In this document: in pieces, positions 9,037-16,747 of the stretch
Layout of the letters: the number at the start of each line of letters is the position of its first letter
How positions within the stretch are numbered: the first letter of the stretch is position 1
Made by a program: the position numbers and the translations under genes
The notes under the pieces: model-generated
What the model was told of the DNA's origin: nothing
Database searches by the model: none
Seen by the model: only the letters and a program-made list of their open reading frames with translations
Origin: Sphaerisporangium siamense
Lineage (GTDB): Bacteria; Actinomycetota; Actinomycetes; Streptosporangiales; Streptosporangiaceae
Length of the DNA: 64,000 bases
Direction: 5' to 3'
NCBI RefSeq assembly: GCF_014205275.1
Contig: NZ_JACHND010000001.1
Span: 6,262,001-6,326,000, forward strand

Positions 9037-11046
9037 GTGACAATCTTCGAAAGCCTCACTCCGGTGGAGGAAAGGCTCAGGGGGGCCTTCACTCGGGGGG
9101 AATGGCTGGACCTGCGGCAGGCGAAGGACCGGGTGGTCCGGGCCGCGGTCGTGCAAGGGCTGCTGCTCGGCGCGGTCGCGGCCGGGGAGGGGTACGCGCC
9201 GGCGATCCGGCTGCGCGGGGCGCGGGTCACCGGACGCCTGGACCTGATGGGCGCGGTCACCGAGTACCCGCTCATCCTGGAGCACTGCCGTCTGGAGGAG
9301 GAGGTGCGCCTGGTCGAGGCGGCCACCCGGACGGTGCGGATCGTGCACAGCAGGCTGACCGCGCTGAACGGCGCCCGGCTGCGCCTGGAGGGCCTGCTCA
9401 ACCTGTACGGCAGCACGGTCGCGAAGGGGGTGCGGCTGGACCGGGCGAAGGTGACCGGGGAGATCTACCTGCGCGACGCCGTCCTCGGCGCCGACGCCGA
9501 GGGTGTCGCCCTGTCGGCCGACGGGCTCGCGGTGGACGGCCGGTTCGCCGCCGCCGGGCTGACCGCGCGGGGCATGCTGCGGCTGCGCGCCCTGCGCGTC
9601 TCCGGATCGCTCGACCTGTCGGAGGCGCGCGTGACCGGGACGGGGACGATGGCCGTCGACGCCGAGGCGAGCGTCGTCGACGGGCAGTTCCACGCCGAGC
9701 GGCTGCGCACCGACGGCGAGCTGCGGCTGCGGCACGCCCGGATCGGGGCGAGCCTGCAACTCGTGGGCGCGCGGCTGATCAACCCCACCGGCTGCGCGCT
9801 GTCGGCGGGCGGCATGGCGGTGACGGGAGGCACGTGGTGCGTGGCGCCGTTCACGGCGTCCGGCGAGGTGCGCCTCATCGGCGCGCGCCTCGGCGCGAAC
9901 TTCTCCTTCAAGGGCGCCGCGCTCGGCAACGACGACGGCGCGGCGCTGACCCTGGACCACGCCGTCGTCGAAGGCGGCGTGATCGGGGACGACGCCACGC
10001 TGTCCGGCGGGCACCTCAGCATGCGGCACGCGGCGCTGAACGGCGGCATCACCCTGCGCCGCGCCCGCCTTTCCGCGGCCAAGGACGGGGAGCCGCTGCG
10101 CATGGAAGGCGCCGCCATCGAAGGGCTGGCCGGGTTCGACGACGTCCACGCCGAAGGCGGCCTGTACATCCGCGACTGCCGCTTCGGCGGCCCGGTCAGC
10201 TTCGCCGGCGCCCGGCTGGAGGCCCCCGACGGTGCGGCGCTGCGCTTCGTGCGCAACGAGACCGCCGGGCGGGTCGGCTGCGAGCGGATGACCGCGCGCG
10301 GCGAGGTCCGGTTCGAACACACCCGCGTCGGCCGCGACCTCGACTTACGGGAGGCCGTGCTGTCCGCGCAGGACGGGACCGCGCTGGACGCGACGGGGCT
10401 GCACGCGGCCGAGCTGGCGCTGCTGGCCCGTGGGACGCGTGGCCGGATCGTCCTCGACCACGCGCGGATCGGCCTCCTGCGCGACGACCCCGAACGGTGG
10501 CCCCGGGCGCTGCACGTCAACGGCCTGGCCTACGAGGCGCTGGAGCCCCGCCTTCCGGCCGAGAGCCGGCTGGGCTGGCTGCGGCGCGACGCCCGCGGGT
10601 ACCAGCCGCAGCCGTACGAGCAGCTCGCCGCGCACTACACGGCGAGCGGCCACCTGGCCGACGCGCGCGCGGTCATGTTCGCCAAGGAGCGGGCGCAGCG
10701 CGCGGGCAAGACCGTGCTCGGCCGGCTGTGGAGCGGGTTGCAGGAGGTCACGGTCGGGTTCGGGTACAAGCCGGGACGCGCCGCGCTGTGGCTGGCGGTC
10801 CTGGTGGCGGCGGGCGCCGTCGTGTACGGGGCCGCGCACCCCGCTCCGCTGAAGAAGGGCGAGGCCCCCGACTTCAACCCCATCGTGTACACCCTCGACC
10901 TGCTCCTGCCGTTCGTCGACCTCGGCCAGCAGAACGCCTACAACCCCTCGGGCGGCGCCCAGTGGTTCTCCTACTGCCTGGTCGCGGCCGGCTGGATCCT
11001 CGCCACCACCATCGCCCGGGGCGTCGCCCGCGTCGTCGGCCGCTGA
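9037..11046 (+). CDS. Large membrane-anchored protein with beta-helix-like repeats
   Basis: This 669-residue protein consists mostly of repeats of about 20 residues, such as GARVTGRLDLMGA, AKVTGEIYLRDAVL and ARIGASLQLVGARL, resembling a right-handed beta-helix with a pentapeptide-like rhythm. Near the C-terminus, after a basic linker (AKERAQRAGKTVLG), come two hydrophobic spans: ALWLAVLVAAGAVVYGAA and WFSYCLVAAGWILATTIA. Between them is a polar loop containing NPIVYTLDLLLPFVDLGQ. Similar actinobacterial proteins are often labelled membrane-associated oxidoreductase, but I see no redox-cofactor motif. The repeats may form a cytosolic scaffold attached to a pore-like C-terminal pair of helices. 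GTG 9037 is assumed. GTG 9019 is in frame and possible, and neither has a strong ribosome site. Confidence 0.8.
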   Translation: MTIFESLTPVEERLRGAFTRGEWLDLRQAKDRVVRAAVVQGLLLGAVAAGEGYAPAIRLRGARVTGRLDLMGAVTEYPLILEHCRLEEEVRLVEAATRTVRIVHSRLTALNGARLRLEGLLNLYGSTVAKGVRLDRAKVTGEIYLRDAVLGADAEGVALSADGLAVDGRFAAAGLTARGMLRLRALRVSGSLDLSEARVTGTGTMAVDAEASVVDGQFHAERLRTDGELRLRHARIGASLQLVGARLINPTGCALSAGGMAVTGGTWCVAPFTASGEVRLIGARLGANFSFKGAALGNDDGAALTLDHAVVEGGVIGDDATLSGGHLSMRHAALNGGITLRRARLSAAKDGEPLRMEGAAIEGLAGFDDVHAEGGLYIRDCRFGGPVSFAGARLEAPDGAALRFVRNETAGRVGCERMTARGEVRFEHTRVGRDLDLREAVLSAQDGTALDATGLHAAELALLARGTRGRIVLDHARIGLLRDDPERWPRALHVNGLAYEALEPRLPAESRLGWLRRDARGYQPQPYEQLAAHYTASGHLADARAVMFAKERAQRAGKTVLGRLWSGLQEVTVGFGYKPGRAALWLAVLVAAGAVVYGAAHPAPLKKGEAPDFNPIVYTLDLLLPFVDLGQQNAYNPSGGAQWFSYCLVAAGWILATTIARGVARVVGR

Positions 11047-11057
11047 ACGCCGGCGTC

Positions 11058-11990
11058 TCAGGCCAGTTGCACGAGCGCCGAGCCCGCGACGAGCAGGGCG
11101 AGGCCGGCGAGCCGGGCGGCCGTGAGGGGGCGCCGGGGCAGGCGGAACAGGCCGGCGCCGTCGATGAGCGCCGACGCCGCCTGCTGGCCGGTCACGGTCA
11201 GGGCCACGGTGGCGGCGGCGCCGATCTCGGGGATGAGCGTGAACGTCGCGGTCACGTACGCGGCGGCGCAGGCCCCGCCGAGCCAGCCCCACCATGGCAT
11301 GCCCCCGAGTGGGCGGAGCCGGGGCCGGGGGGTGCGGCCGAGGGCGAGCAGGGTCAGCAGCACCGCGACGATGGTCACGGCCGCGACGGCGAAGCTGATC
11401 ACGGCGACGGCGAGCGGCTCGTGCAGGTCGGCGCGCAACCGGGCGTTGACCGCCCCCTGCACGGGCAGCACGCCCCCGGCGACCAGGCCGAGCAGGATCC
11501 ATCCCACCCGTCCCGTCCCGCCTGACGCTGTGACGGCGGGGGTGGCGCGCTGGCCGCGGATGACGACGACGATGCCGGCCAGGACGGCGAGCGCGCCGAG
11601 CGCGACGCCGGCGCCCAGGGGTGTGCGCGGCAGGCCGAACAGGCCGAACAGGTCGAGGCCGAGCGAGGCGAACACTTGCCCGGTGACGAACAGCCCCACC
11701 GAGGCCAGCGCCCCGAGGCGGGGGAACAGCAGGATGCCGCTGGTGATGTAGAGCGGGCTGGCGAGCCCGCCGAGCAGGTGCCAGAGCGGCACCTGCGGCA
11801 CGAGGCGGACCGCGCCGATCGCGCCCGCGGCCACGGCCAGGACGGCGAGGAGCAGCACGGCCACGCCCAACTGGACCGACGAGGCGCCGTACGGCGTGCC
11901 GACGGCCTTGTTGAGCTGCAGGTTCACCGACGTCTGCACGGCCAGGAGGCAGCCGATCAGCAGCGCGGCCGCGAGAAGGAGGGCATGCAT
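11058..11990 (-). CDS. DMT-superfamily transporter (duplicated YdcZ/DUF606 type)
   Basis: This is a 310-residue inner-membrane protein with about ten hydrophobic segments arranged as two homologous halves of five. Each half opens alike (LLLAAALLIGCLLAVQTSVNLQLNKAVG; GWILLGLVAGGVLPVQGAVNARLRADL) and contains a GP/GQ-type GLFVTGQ or LTVTGQQAASALIDGAGL segment, as in fused DUF606 proteins. It probably exports a small metabolite or drug. The ATG at 11990 is preferred over a GTG at 12029 because the latter lies inside the inverted repeat 12020-12040. A divergent TetR gene at 12111 and two related operators suggest TetR control. Substrate unknown. Confidence 0.87.
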   Translation of the reverse strand: MHALLLAAALLIGCLLAVQTSVNLQLNKAVGTPYGASSVQLGVAVLLLAVLAVAAGAIGAVRLVPQVPLWHLLGGLASPLYITSGILLFPRLGALASVGLFVTGQVFASLGLDLFGLFGLPRTPLGAGVALGALAVLAGIVVVIRGQRATPAVTASGGTGRVGWILLGLVAGGVLPVQGAVNARLRADLHEPLAVAVISFAVAAVTIVAVLLTLLALGRTPRPRLRPLGGMPWWGWLGGACAAAYVTATFTLIPEIGAAATVALTVTGQQAASALIDGAGLFRLPRRPLTAARLAGLALLVAGSALVQLA

Positions 11991-12019
11991 GAGGGGTCCC
12001 AACGCCAAAGGGGAAGCAG

Positions 12020-12040
12020 AACTGGACACACTGTCCGGTT
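12020..12040. promoter_or_regulatory. TetR-type operator 1 (before the DMT transporter)
   Basis: AACTGGACA-CAC-TGTCCGGTT is a 9-base inverted repeat with one mismatch. It lies 30 bases before the transporter start and shares the TGGAC/GTCC core with the second site at 12067-12081. Confidence 0.6.
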
Positions 12041-12066
12041 AAGCGAGCCCCAGCGTACGCCAGAAC

Positions 12067-12081
12067 TGGACGGGTCGTCCA
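12067..12081. promoter_or_regulatory. TetR-type operator 2 (before the TetR gene)
   Basis: TGGAC-GGGTC-GTCCA is a perfect inverted repeat. A TACGAT -10-like hexamer at 12099-12104 lies seven bases before the ATG at 12111, implying leaderless mRNA. The repeat then falls over the -35 region, a good place for autorepression. Confidence 0.6.
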
Positions 12082-12110
12082 CTTCGCTCCGAGGCCCCTA
12101 CGATGGCCCT

Positions 12111-12740
12111 ATGACCGAGCGGCTCCCGGCGGGCGACACCAGCCCCCTCGACAGGGACACCCCCGCGCCCGAGACCCCACCGGCGCGGGAGCGGTCCGAC
12201 GCGGCGCGGAACCGGGCGCGGGTGCTCGCCGCGGCGGAGCGGCTCTTCGCCACGACGGACGCCCGGCAGGTGACGATGGAGGACATCGCACGCGCCGCCG
12301 GAGTCGGCCGCGCGACGCTGTACCGCCGCTACCCCGACCCCGCCTCGATCGCCGTCGCCCTGCTCGACGAGCACGAGCGCCGCCTGCAGGAGCACATCCT
12401 GCGCGGCGAGCCGCCCCTCGGCCCCGGCGCCTCCCCCGCCGACCGGCTCGCCGCCTTCTACGCGGCGTCGGTGACCCTGCTGGAGGACCACCTCCACCTG
12501 GCGCTCGGCGCCGAGGTGGGGCAGGCGAGGTTCGCCGCGGGAGCGTACGGCTTCTGGCGGGCCCACGTGCGCGTGCTGCTCGCCGAGGCCGGCGTCCCCG
12601 ACCCCGACGCGGCCGCCGACACCGCCCTGGCCCCCCTCGCCCCGGATCTGTACCGCTTCCAGCGCCACACCGCCGGCCTGTCCAAGGAGCGCCTCGTCAC
12701 GTCGCTGACGTGGCTGGCCCGCCGCCTGACGACCACCTGA
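12111..12740 (+). CDS. TetR/AcrR family transcriptional repressor
   Basis: This is a 209-residue regulator. After a Pro-rich 25-residue leader, residues about 27-75 form the TetR DNA-binding domain (ARNRARVLAAAERLFATTDARQ, then EDIARAAGVGRATLYRRYPD). The remainder is the variable all-helical ligand and dimerisation domain. The ATG has no Shine-Dalgarno sequence but sits seven bases after TACGAT, consistent with a leaderless transcript. It is divergent from the DMT exporter, with one inverted-repeat operator near each start. It probably represses both genes until a transported compound binds, a standard arrangement but inferred here. Confidence 0.92.
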   Translation: MTERLPAGDTSPLDRDTPAPETPPARERSDAARNRARVLAAAERLFATTDARQVTMEDIARAAGVGRATLYRRYPDPASIAVALLDEHERRLQEHILRGEPPLGPGASPADRLAAFYAASVTLLEDHLHLALGAEVGQARFAAGAYGFWRAHVRVLLAEAGVPDPDAAADTALAPLAPDLYRFQRHTAGLSKERLVTSLTWLARRLTTT

Positions 12741-12875
12741 CCCGGCCTCACGGGGCCCTGCCCCGTGTGCCACGACCCGTGCCGGTAGCGCGGCGTACGG
12801 CGGCACGGCCGGGGTAGCGTGCGGGGGCGGGGCCGCGCGGGTGCGCGGTCCGGGTGACGAGACGCGGGAGGCGAC

Positions 12876-13250
12876 GTGGCGGAGGGGCCGAGGCTCACGG
12901 TGTCAGGGACCAACATCGGCGCGCCGGACGCGCGCGAGCTGGCCGACTTCTACCGGCGGCTGCTCGGCTGGACGGTCACGGCGTCGGAGCCGGACTGGGT
13001 GAAGCTGACGCCGCCCGGCGGCGGGCCGAGCCTGTCGTTCCAGACCGAGGAGGGGTACGCCAGGCCGGTGTGGCCGGCGGGTTCCGGCGACCAGCAGATG
13101 ATGATGCACCTGGAGATTCAGGTGGACGACCTGGCCGCCGCCACGGCGCACGCCCTGGCGGCCGGGGCGACGCTCGCCGGGCACCAGCCGCAGGACGACG
13201 TGCGCGTCTGCCTCGACCCGGCGGGCCATCCGTTCTGCCTGTGGATCTGA
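12876..13250 (+). CDS. VOC-superfamily (glyoxalase-fold) protein
   Basis: This 124-residue protein has the beta-alpha-beta-beta-beta halves of the vicinal oxygen chelate fold: TVSGTNIGAPDARELADFYRRLLGW, a middle HLEIQVDDLAAATAHALAAGATL and the closing DPAGHPFCLWI. A bulky Met-rich strand (QQMMMHLEIQV) is typical of the actinomycete subgroup often annotated as glyoxalase or bleomycin-resistance-like. GTG 12876 follows GGGAGG (12866-12871). The function could be an isomerase, lyase or drug-binding protein, and nothing nearby tells which. It is monocistronic and ends before a strong hairpin. Confidence 0.88.
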   Translation: MAEGPRLTVSGTNIGAPDARELADFYRRLLGWTVTASEPDWVKLTPPGGGPSLSFQTEEGYARPVWPAGSGDQQMMMHLEIQVDDLAAATAHALAAGATLAGHQPQDDVRVCLDPAGHPFCLWI

Positions 13251-13284
13251 CGGCGGACGTCGCCCCGGGCACGCCGGAACACGG

Positions 13285-13317
13285 GAACGCGGGCCCGGAA
13301 CATCCGGGCCCGCGTTC
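13285..13317. terminator. Bidirectional hairpin terminator
   Basis: A perfect 14-base stem (GAACGCGGGCCCGG paired with 13304-13317) encloses a five-base loop, between the convergent VOC and LVIVD genes. There is a short TTCTTG after the stem on the plus side but no long U tract, as is usual in high-GC actinomycetes. Confidence 0.75.
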
Positions 13318-13347
13318 TTGTGGGTCACTCGCCGGGACGGCGGGGCG

Positions 13348-14769
13348 TCAGTCGTCCTCGTCGCCCCAGAACCAGTCGCCGTGGTGGCCGCGTTCGCGGT
13401 AGGAGCCCTGGTCCTGGACGTTCAGGCGGTCCACCCTGACCCGCTTGGCGGAGTCGGTGAGCCGGTCGTCGATCCTGAGGACGTCGAGGCCCTTGTTGAA
13501 GTCGCTCGCGTAGATGTGGCCGTTGTAGTAGTACGCGGACCAGAACCCGCCGAAGCCCTCGGACGCCGGGCCGCGCTCGAAGTACCCGATCTCCCTGGGG
13601 TGCGCGGAGTCGGTGAAGTCCCAGATCGAGGCGCCGCCCTGGTACCACGCCTGCACCATGATGTCGCGGCCCCTCACCGGGATGAGCGAGCCGTTGTGCG
13701 CGACGCAGTTCTCCGAGTCGGCCTGGTAGCGCGGGATCTTGAAGTAGCTCTTGAACACGAGCCGGCCGCGCACGATGTCGAAGATGGCGTCGGCGCCGTG
13801 CGTGGGGCCGACGGCCTCGTTGCAGGTCGCCTGGCCGCCGCCGCCGAGCTCGTCGGTGAAGACGACCTTGGTGCCCTCGTTGTTGAACGTCGCCGAGTGC
13901 CAGAAGGCGAAGTTCGGGTCGGTCACGCGGGCCGTGACCCTCGGGTTCTCGGGGTTCCTGATGTCGAACAGCACGCCGTCGCCCATGCAGGCCCCGGCCG
14001 CGATGCCCTTCTCGGGGTACACGGTGATGTCGTGGCAGCCGGTGGTCGGCAGCAGCAGGTTCGGCTGGGTCTCGTTGCCGCCGTCCGGGAACACCACCGG
14101 GGTGGCGACCACGGCCGCCGACGCGGGGTCGCGCAGCGGGATCTTGATGATGGAGATCTTGTCGTGCGGCGGGAGGCAGTCGGGGTAGGTCGCGTTGGGC
14201 AGGTAGGAGGAGACGTACAGGTAGACGTTCCCGCGTCGCCTGTCCGGGAGCAGCGTCTGGGTGTGGGAGCCGCAGTTGGTCTCGACGGACTTGATGTACT
14301 TGGGGTTCGCCTTGTCGCTCACGTCGAAGATGCGGATGCCCTCCCAGGACTCCTTGACCGTCGCCGGCTGCGGCGTGCTGGCGCAGGAGTCGTTGCTCCG
14401 CGACTGGTCCACGGAGGCGAAGAGCAGGTTGCCGTACACCGACACGTCCATCTGCGACCCGGGACAGACGACCGAACTCACCACGGTCGGCTTCTTGGGG
14501 TTCCGAATGTCGTAGATGGAGAAACCGCCATAGTTACCTACATAGGCGTAACCATCCTGGAAGGCGAGGTCGGTGTTGATGGTGGTGGCGATGTTCGCCG
14601 GTTTCGGGATGTTCGCCACGTGCTTGACGTTCGCGCTCATCACGATCTGATCGGTGCCTGGGATGTCCGACGCCTGGGCGGGCAAGGCCGACAGCACCAG
14701 GGCCGCGGCGCCGCCCACCAGGGCGAGGATCCGGCCTAAGCGGCCGGCTCTGGGGGGAATCGACAACAC
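13348..14769 (-). CDS. Secreted LVIVD-repeat beta-propeller protein
   Basis: The 473-residue product starts with a Sec signal (LGRILALVGGAAALVLSALPAQA, cleavage after QASD or nearby). Repeated blade motifs then follow (YAYVGNYGGFSIYDIRNPKKP; GIRIFDVSDKANPKYIKSVE; GVLFDIRNPENPRVTARV; GASIWDFTDSAHPREIGYFE), which are LVIVD-type beta-propeller repeats. Conserved His, Asp and Cys residues (SHTQTLLPD, CHDITVYPE, NCVAHNGSLIP) may bind metal. GTG 14769 follows GGAGGG at proper spacing. The C-terminal tail is acidic (WFWGDEDD). Such proteins are common extracellular or surface proteins in actinomycetes with unknown role. It is divergent from the DUF305 lipoprotein. Confidence 0.88.
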   Translation of the reverse strand: MLSIPPRAGRLGRILALVGGAAALVLSALPAQASDIPGTDQIVMSANVKHVANIPKPANIATTINTDLAFQDGYAYVGNYGGFSIYDIRNPKKPTVVSSVVCPGSQMDVSVYGNLLFASVDQSRSNDSCASTPQPATVKESWEGIRIFDVSDKANPKYIKSVETNCGSHTQTLLPDRRRGNVYLYVSSYLPNATYPDCLPPHDKISIIKIPLRDPASAAVVATPVVFPDGGNETQPNLLLPTTGCHDITVYPEKGIAAGACMGDGVLFDIRNPENPRVTARVTDPNFAFWHSATFNNEGTKVVFTDELGGGGQATCNEAVGPTHGADAIFDIVRGRLVFKSYFKIPRYQADSENCVAHNGSLIPVRGRDIMVQAWYQGGASIWDFTDSAHPREIGYFERGPASEGFGGFWSAYYYNGHIYASDFNKGLDVLRIDDRLTDSAKRVRVDRLNVQDQGSYRERGHHGDWFWGDEDD

Positions 14770-14953
14770 GCAGGGACCCTCCTTGGTAACTTATGCCGCA
14801 GGAGATCATAGATGGGCAGATTTTCTCCCAAACAGGACCTGTAAGCCATAGGTCACCTTGTCAGAAAGAGCTTCCGACCTGACGACTTACTCGCATGTCG
14901 GCGACGAGTTAAGGTGCACGCGCACAACGAAAGAGATCTTTCTAGGAGGCCGG

Positions 14954-15589
14954 GTGCGCGCCGTGTCCCTCATCGCCGTCGCGGCCGTCGCGTTCGCCGT
15001 CGCGGGCTGCACCGGTGGACCGGCCCCCGCGCCCACCTCCACCGCCCCCGTCATCGCGCCGGGCAGGCCGGGCGAGCCCGCGAGGACGCTCGCCCCGTCC
15101 GAGGCGCTGACCGCCGTCCCCTCTCCCACGGCCGGCGCGGCGGACGTGCTGTTCATGCAGAACATGATCGTCCACCATCGGCAGGCCCTGGACATGAGCA
15201 CAGGCGCCGCCACGCGGGCCGGATCCGACCAGGTCAAACGCCTCGCCGCCCGCATCACCGCCGCCCAGGGACCGGAGATCAGGGCCATGACGCGCTGGCT
15301 GCTCGAACAGGGCCGGAGCGTCCCCGACGCCCGCGCCGCGCACCCGGGCATGCCGGGCATGGCCACCCCCGAGCAGCTCGCCGAACTGCGGGCCGCGAGC
15401 GGTGGGGACTTCGACCGCCTCTACCTACGGCTCATGATCGCCCACCACATGGGCGCCCTCACGATGGTCTCGGAGGTGCTGGCGAAGGGCTCGCATGTCT
15501 TCGTCCAGGAGATGGCCGAGGACATCTCGGTGTCCCAGACGGCCGAGGTGAATCGCATGCGCCGGCTTCAGGCCACCGAAGGCGGCTGA
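14954..15589 (+). CDS. DUF305 lipoprotein
   Basis: GTG 14954 follows AGGAGG (14944-14949). The 211-residue product has a lipoprotein signal with lipobox VAGC (hydrophobic VSLIAVAAVAFAVAGC), so it is anchored outside the membrane. A Pro/Thr-rich linker leads to the DUF305 four-helix domain, with its two hallmark His pairs: NMIVHHRQALDMS and MIAHHMGALTMV. These ferritin-like His/Met sites are associated in related proteins with copper or silver binding, but the role here is unproven. Methionine-rich HPGMPGMATPEQ sits between them. It precedes the copper-dependent AA10 enzyme by 107 bases in the same direction. Confidence 0.92.
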   Translation: MRAVSLIAVAAVAFAVAGCTGGPAPAPTSTAPVIAPGRPGEPARTLAPSEALTAVPSPTAGAADVLFMQNMIVHHRQALDMSTGAATRAGSDQVKRLAARITAAQGPEIRAMTRWLLEQGRSVPDARAAHPGMPGMATPEQLAELRAASGGDFDRLYLRLMIAHHMGALTMVSEVLAKGSHVFVQEMAEDISVSQTAEVNRMRRLQATEGG

Positions 15590-15696
15590 CGGCCGCCATA
15601 TCACGCAGGCGCGGAATTCTGGGCCGGTCACAGACTTCTCTGTTAAGAAAGTTTCCTTTACATTGAGTTTACCCCCTCAGCAAAGGAAGCAGGAAG

Positions 15697-16461
15697 ATGC
15701 GAAGAGCCATCACGTACGCCATGGCGATGGTGATCGCCGCGGCGACGGTCGTGTTCGTCGCCACCCCGGCCTCGGCACACGGCTACGTCGCCTCGCCGCC
15801 GAGCCGGCAGGCCAACTGCGCCCAGGGCAAGGTCTCCAACTGCGGCGAGATCATCTACGAGCCGCAGAGCGTGGAAGGGCCCAAGGGCCTGCGCAACTGC
15901 AGCGGCGGCGACTCCCGGTGGGCGCCGCTGGACAACGACAGCAAGGCATGGCCCGCGGCGAGCGTCGGCGACACCGTCAGCTTCCGCTGGACCCTCCCGG
16001 TCGCGCACGCCACCAGGGACTGGGAGTACTACGTCGGCAACACGCGTCTCGCGGTGTTCAGCGGCGGCGGCAGGCAGCCCGGCTCCAGCGTGACGCACTC
16101 GGTGAGCCTCGGCGGCAGGACGGGCCGGATCAAGCTGCTGGCCATCTGGAACATCGCCGACACGGCGATGGCGTTCTACAGCTGCGTCGACCTGCAGGTG
16201 GGCCCCGGCGGTCCCGACCCGACGCCCACGCCCACGCCCACCGTGACGCCCACCGTGACGCCCACGCCGACCGTCACCCCGACCCGCACGCCCACGCCCT
16301 CCGTGACGCCGACCCCGGGCGGCACCTGGACCGCGGGCACCGCCTACACGAGCGGCACGGTCGTCACCTACAACGGTGCCGGCTACAGGTGCCTCCAGCC
16401 GCACACCGCCCTGCCGGGCTGGGAGCCGCCGAACGTGCCCGCCCTGTGGGCCCGCGTCTGA
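15697..16461 (+). CDS. AA10 lytic polysaccharide monooxygenase with CBM5/12 (chitin-active type)
   Basis: This 254-residue secreted enzyme oxidatively cleaves crystalline polysaccharide, most likely chitin. A signal peptide ending TPASA exposes His28 as the mature N-terminus, required for the copper histidine brace. The second brace His is His104 in PVAHATRDWEYY, and the axial Phe is in TAMAFYSCVDL. A long TPTPTPTVTPT linker (about 175-210) connects to a C-terminal CBM5/12 module (WTAGTAYTSGTVVTYNGAGYR ... WEPPNVPALWARV). This is the standard secreted two-module form. The preceding AT-rich segment (15630-15665) may hold its promoter, but I see no chitinase-type operator. The nearby DUF305 lipoprotein could supply or handle copper, an inference. 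Confidence 0.95.
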   Translation: MRRAITYAMAMVIAAATVVFVATPASAHGYVASPPSRQANCAQGKVSNCGEIIYEPQSVEGPKGLRNCSGGDSRWAPLDNDSKAWPAASVGDTVSFRWTLPVAHATRDWEYYVGNTRLAVFSGGGRQPGSSVTHSVSLGGRTGRIKLLAIWNIADTAMAFYSCVDLQVGPGGPDPTPTPTPTVTPTVTPTPTVTPTRTPTPSVTPTPGGTWTAGTAYTSGTVVTYNGAGYRCLQPHTALPGWEPPNVPALWARV

Positions 16462-16590
16462 GCCCGCGCTCCCGCACCGCGGTCGCCCTCTGACCGCACC
16501 CGATCCACACCGCCGCCCGCGCGCGTCCGGCGTCCCCTCCGCCCAAGACGCCGGACGCGCCCCGGGCGGCGGTGTCATGCGTGGACGCTG

Positions 16591-16697
16591 TCACATCAGG
16601 GCCGCGTCACATCAGGGCCGCGTCACATCAGGGCCGCGTCCGGGGTCATATCCGTATTCGGAACCAGGTCCACATTCGGGGCCATGTCACATCAGGG
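16591..16697 (+). repeat. Tandem 16-base repeat, three perfect copies plus degenerate copies
   Basis: TCACATCAGGGCCGCG occurs three times head to tail at 16591-16638. Imperfect relatives follow (around 16670, and TCACATCAGGG at 16687-16697). It lies in the 286-base convergent interval between the AA10 gene and the FAD monooxygenase, which contains no gene. The unit is too short and lacks spacers, so it is not a CRISPR array. Confidence 0.8.
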
Positions 16698-16747
16698 GGC
16701 CCCACATCCGGGGCGAGAGGGCACGTTCCCGCTCCCGGACCGGCGTC

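Noticed and set aside
16591-16697. Possible CRISPR array
   Set aside because: Repeats are 16 bases with no spacers between the perfect copies and no cas genes in the window.
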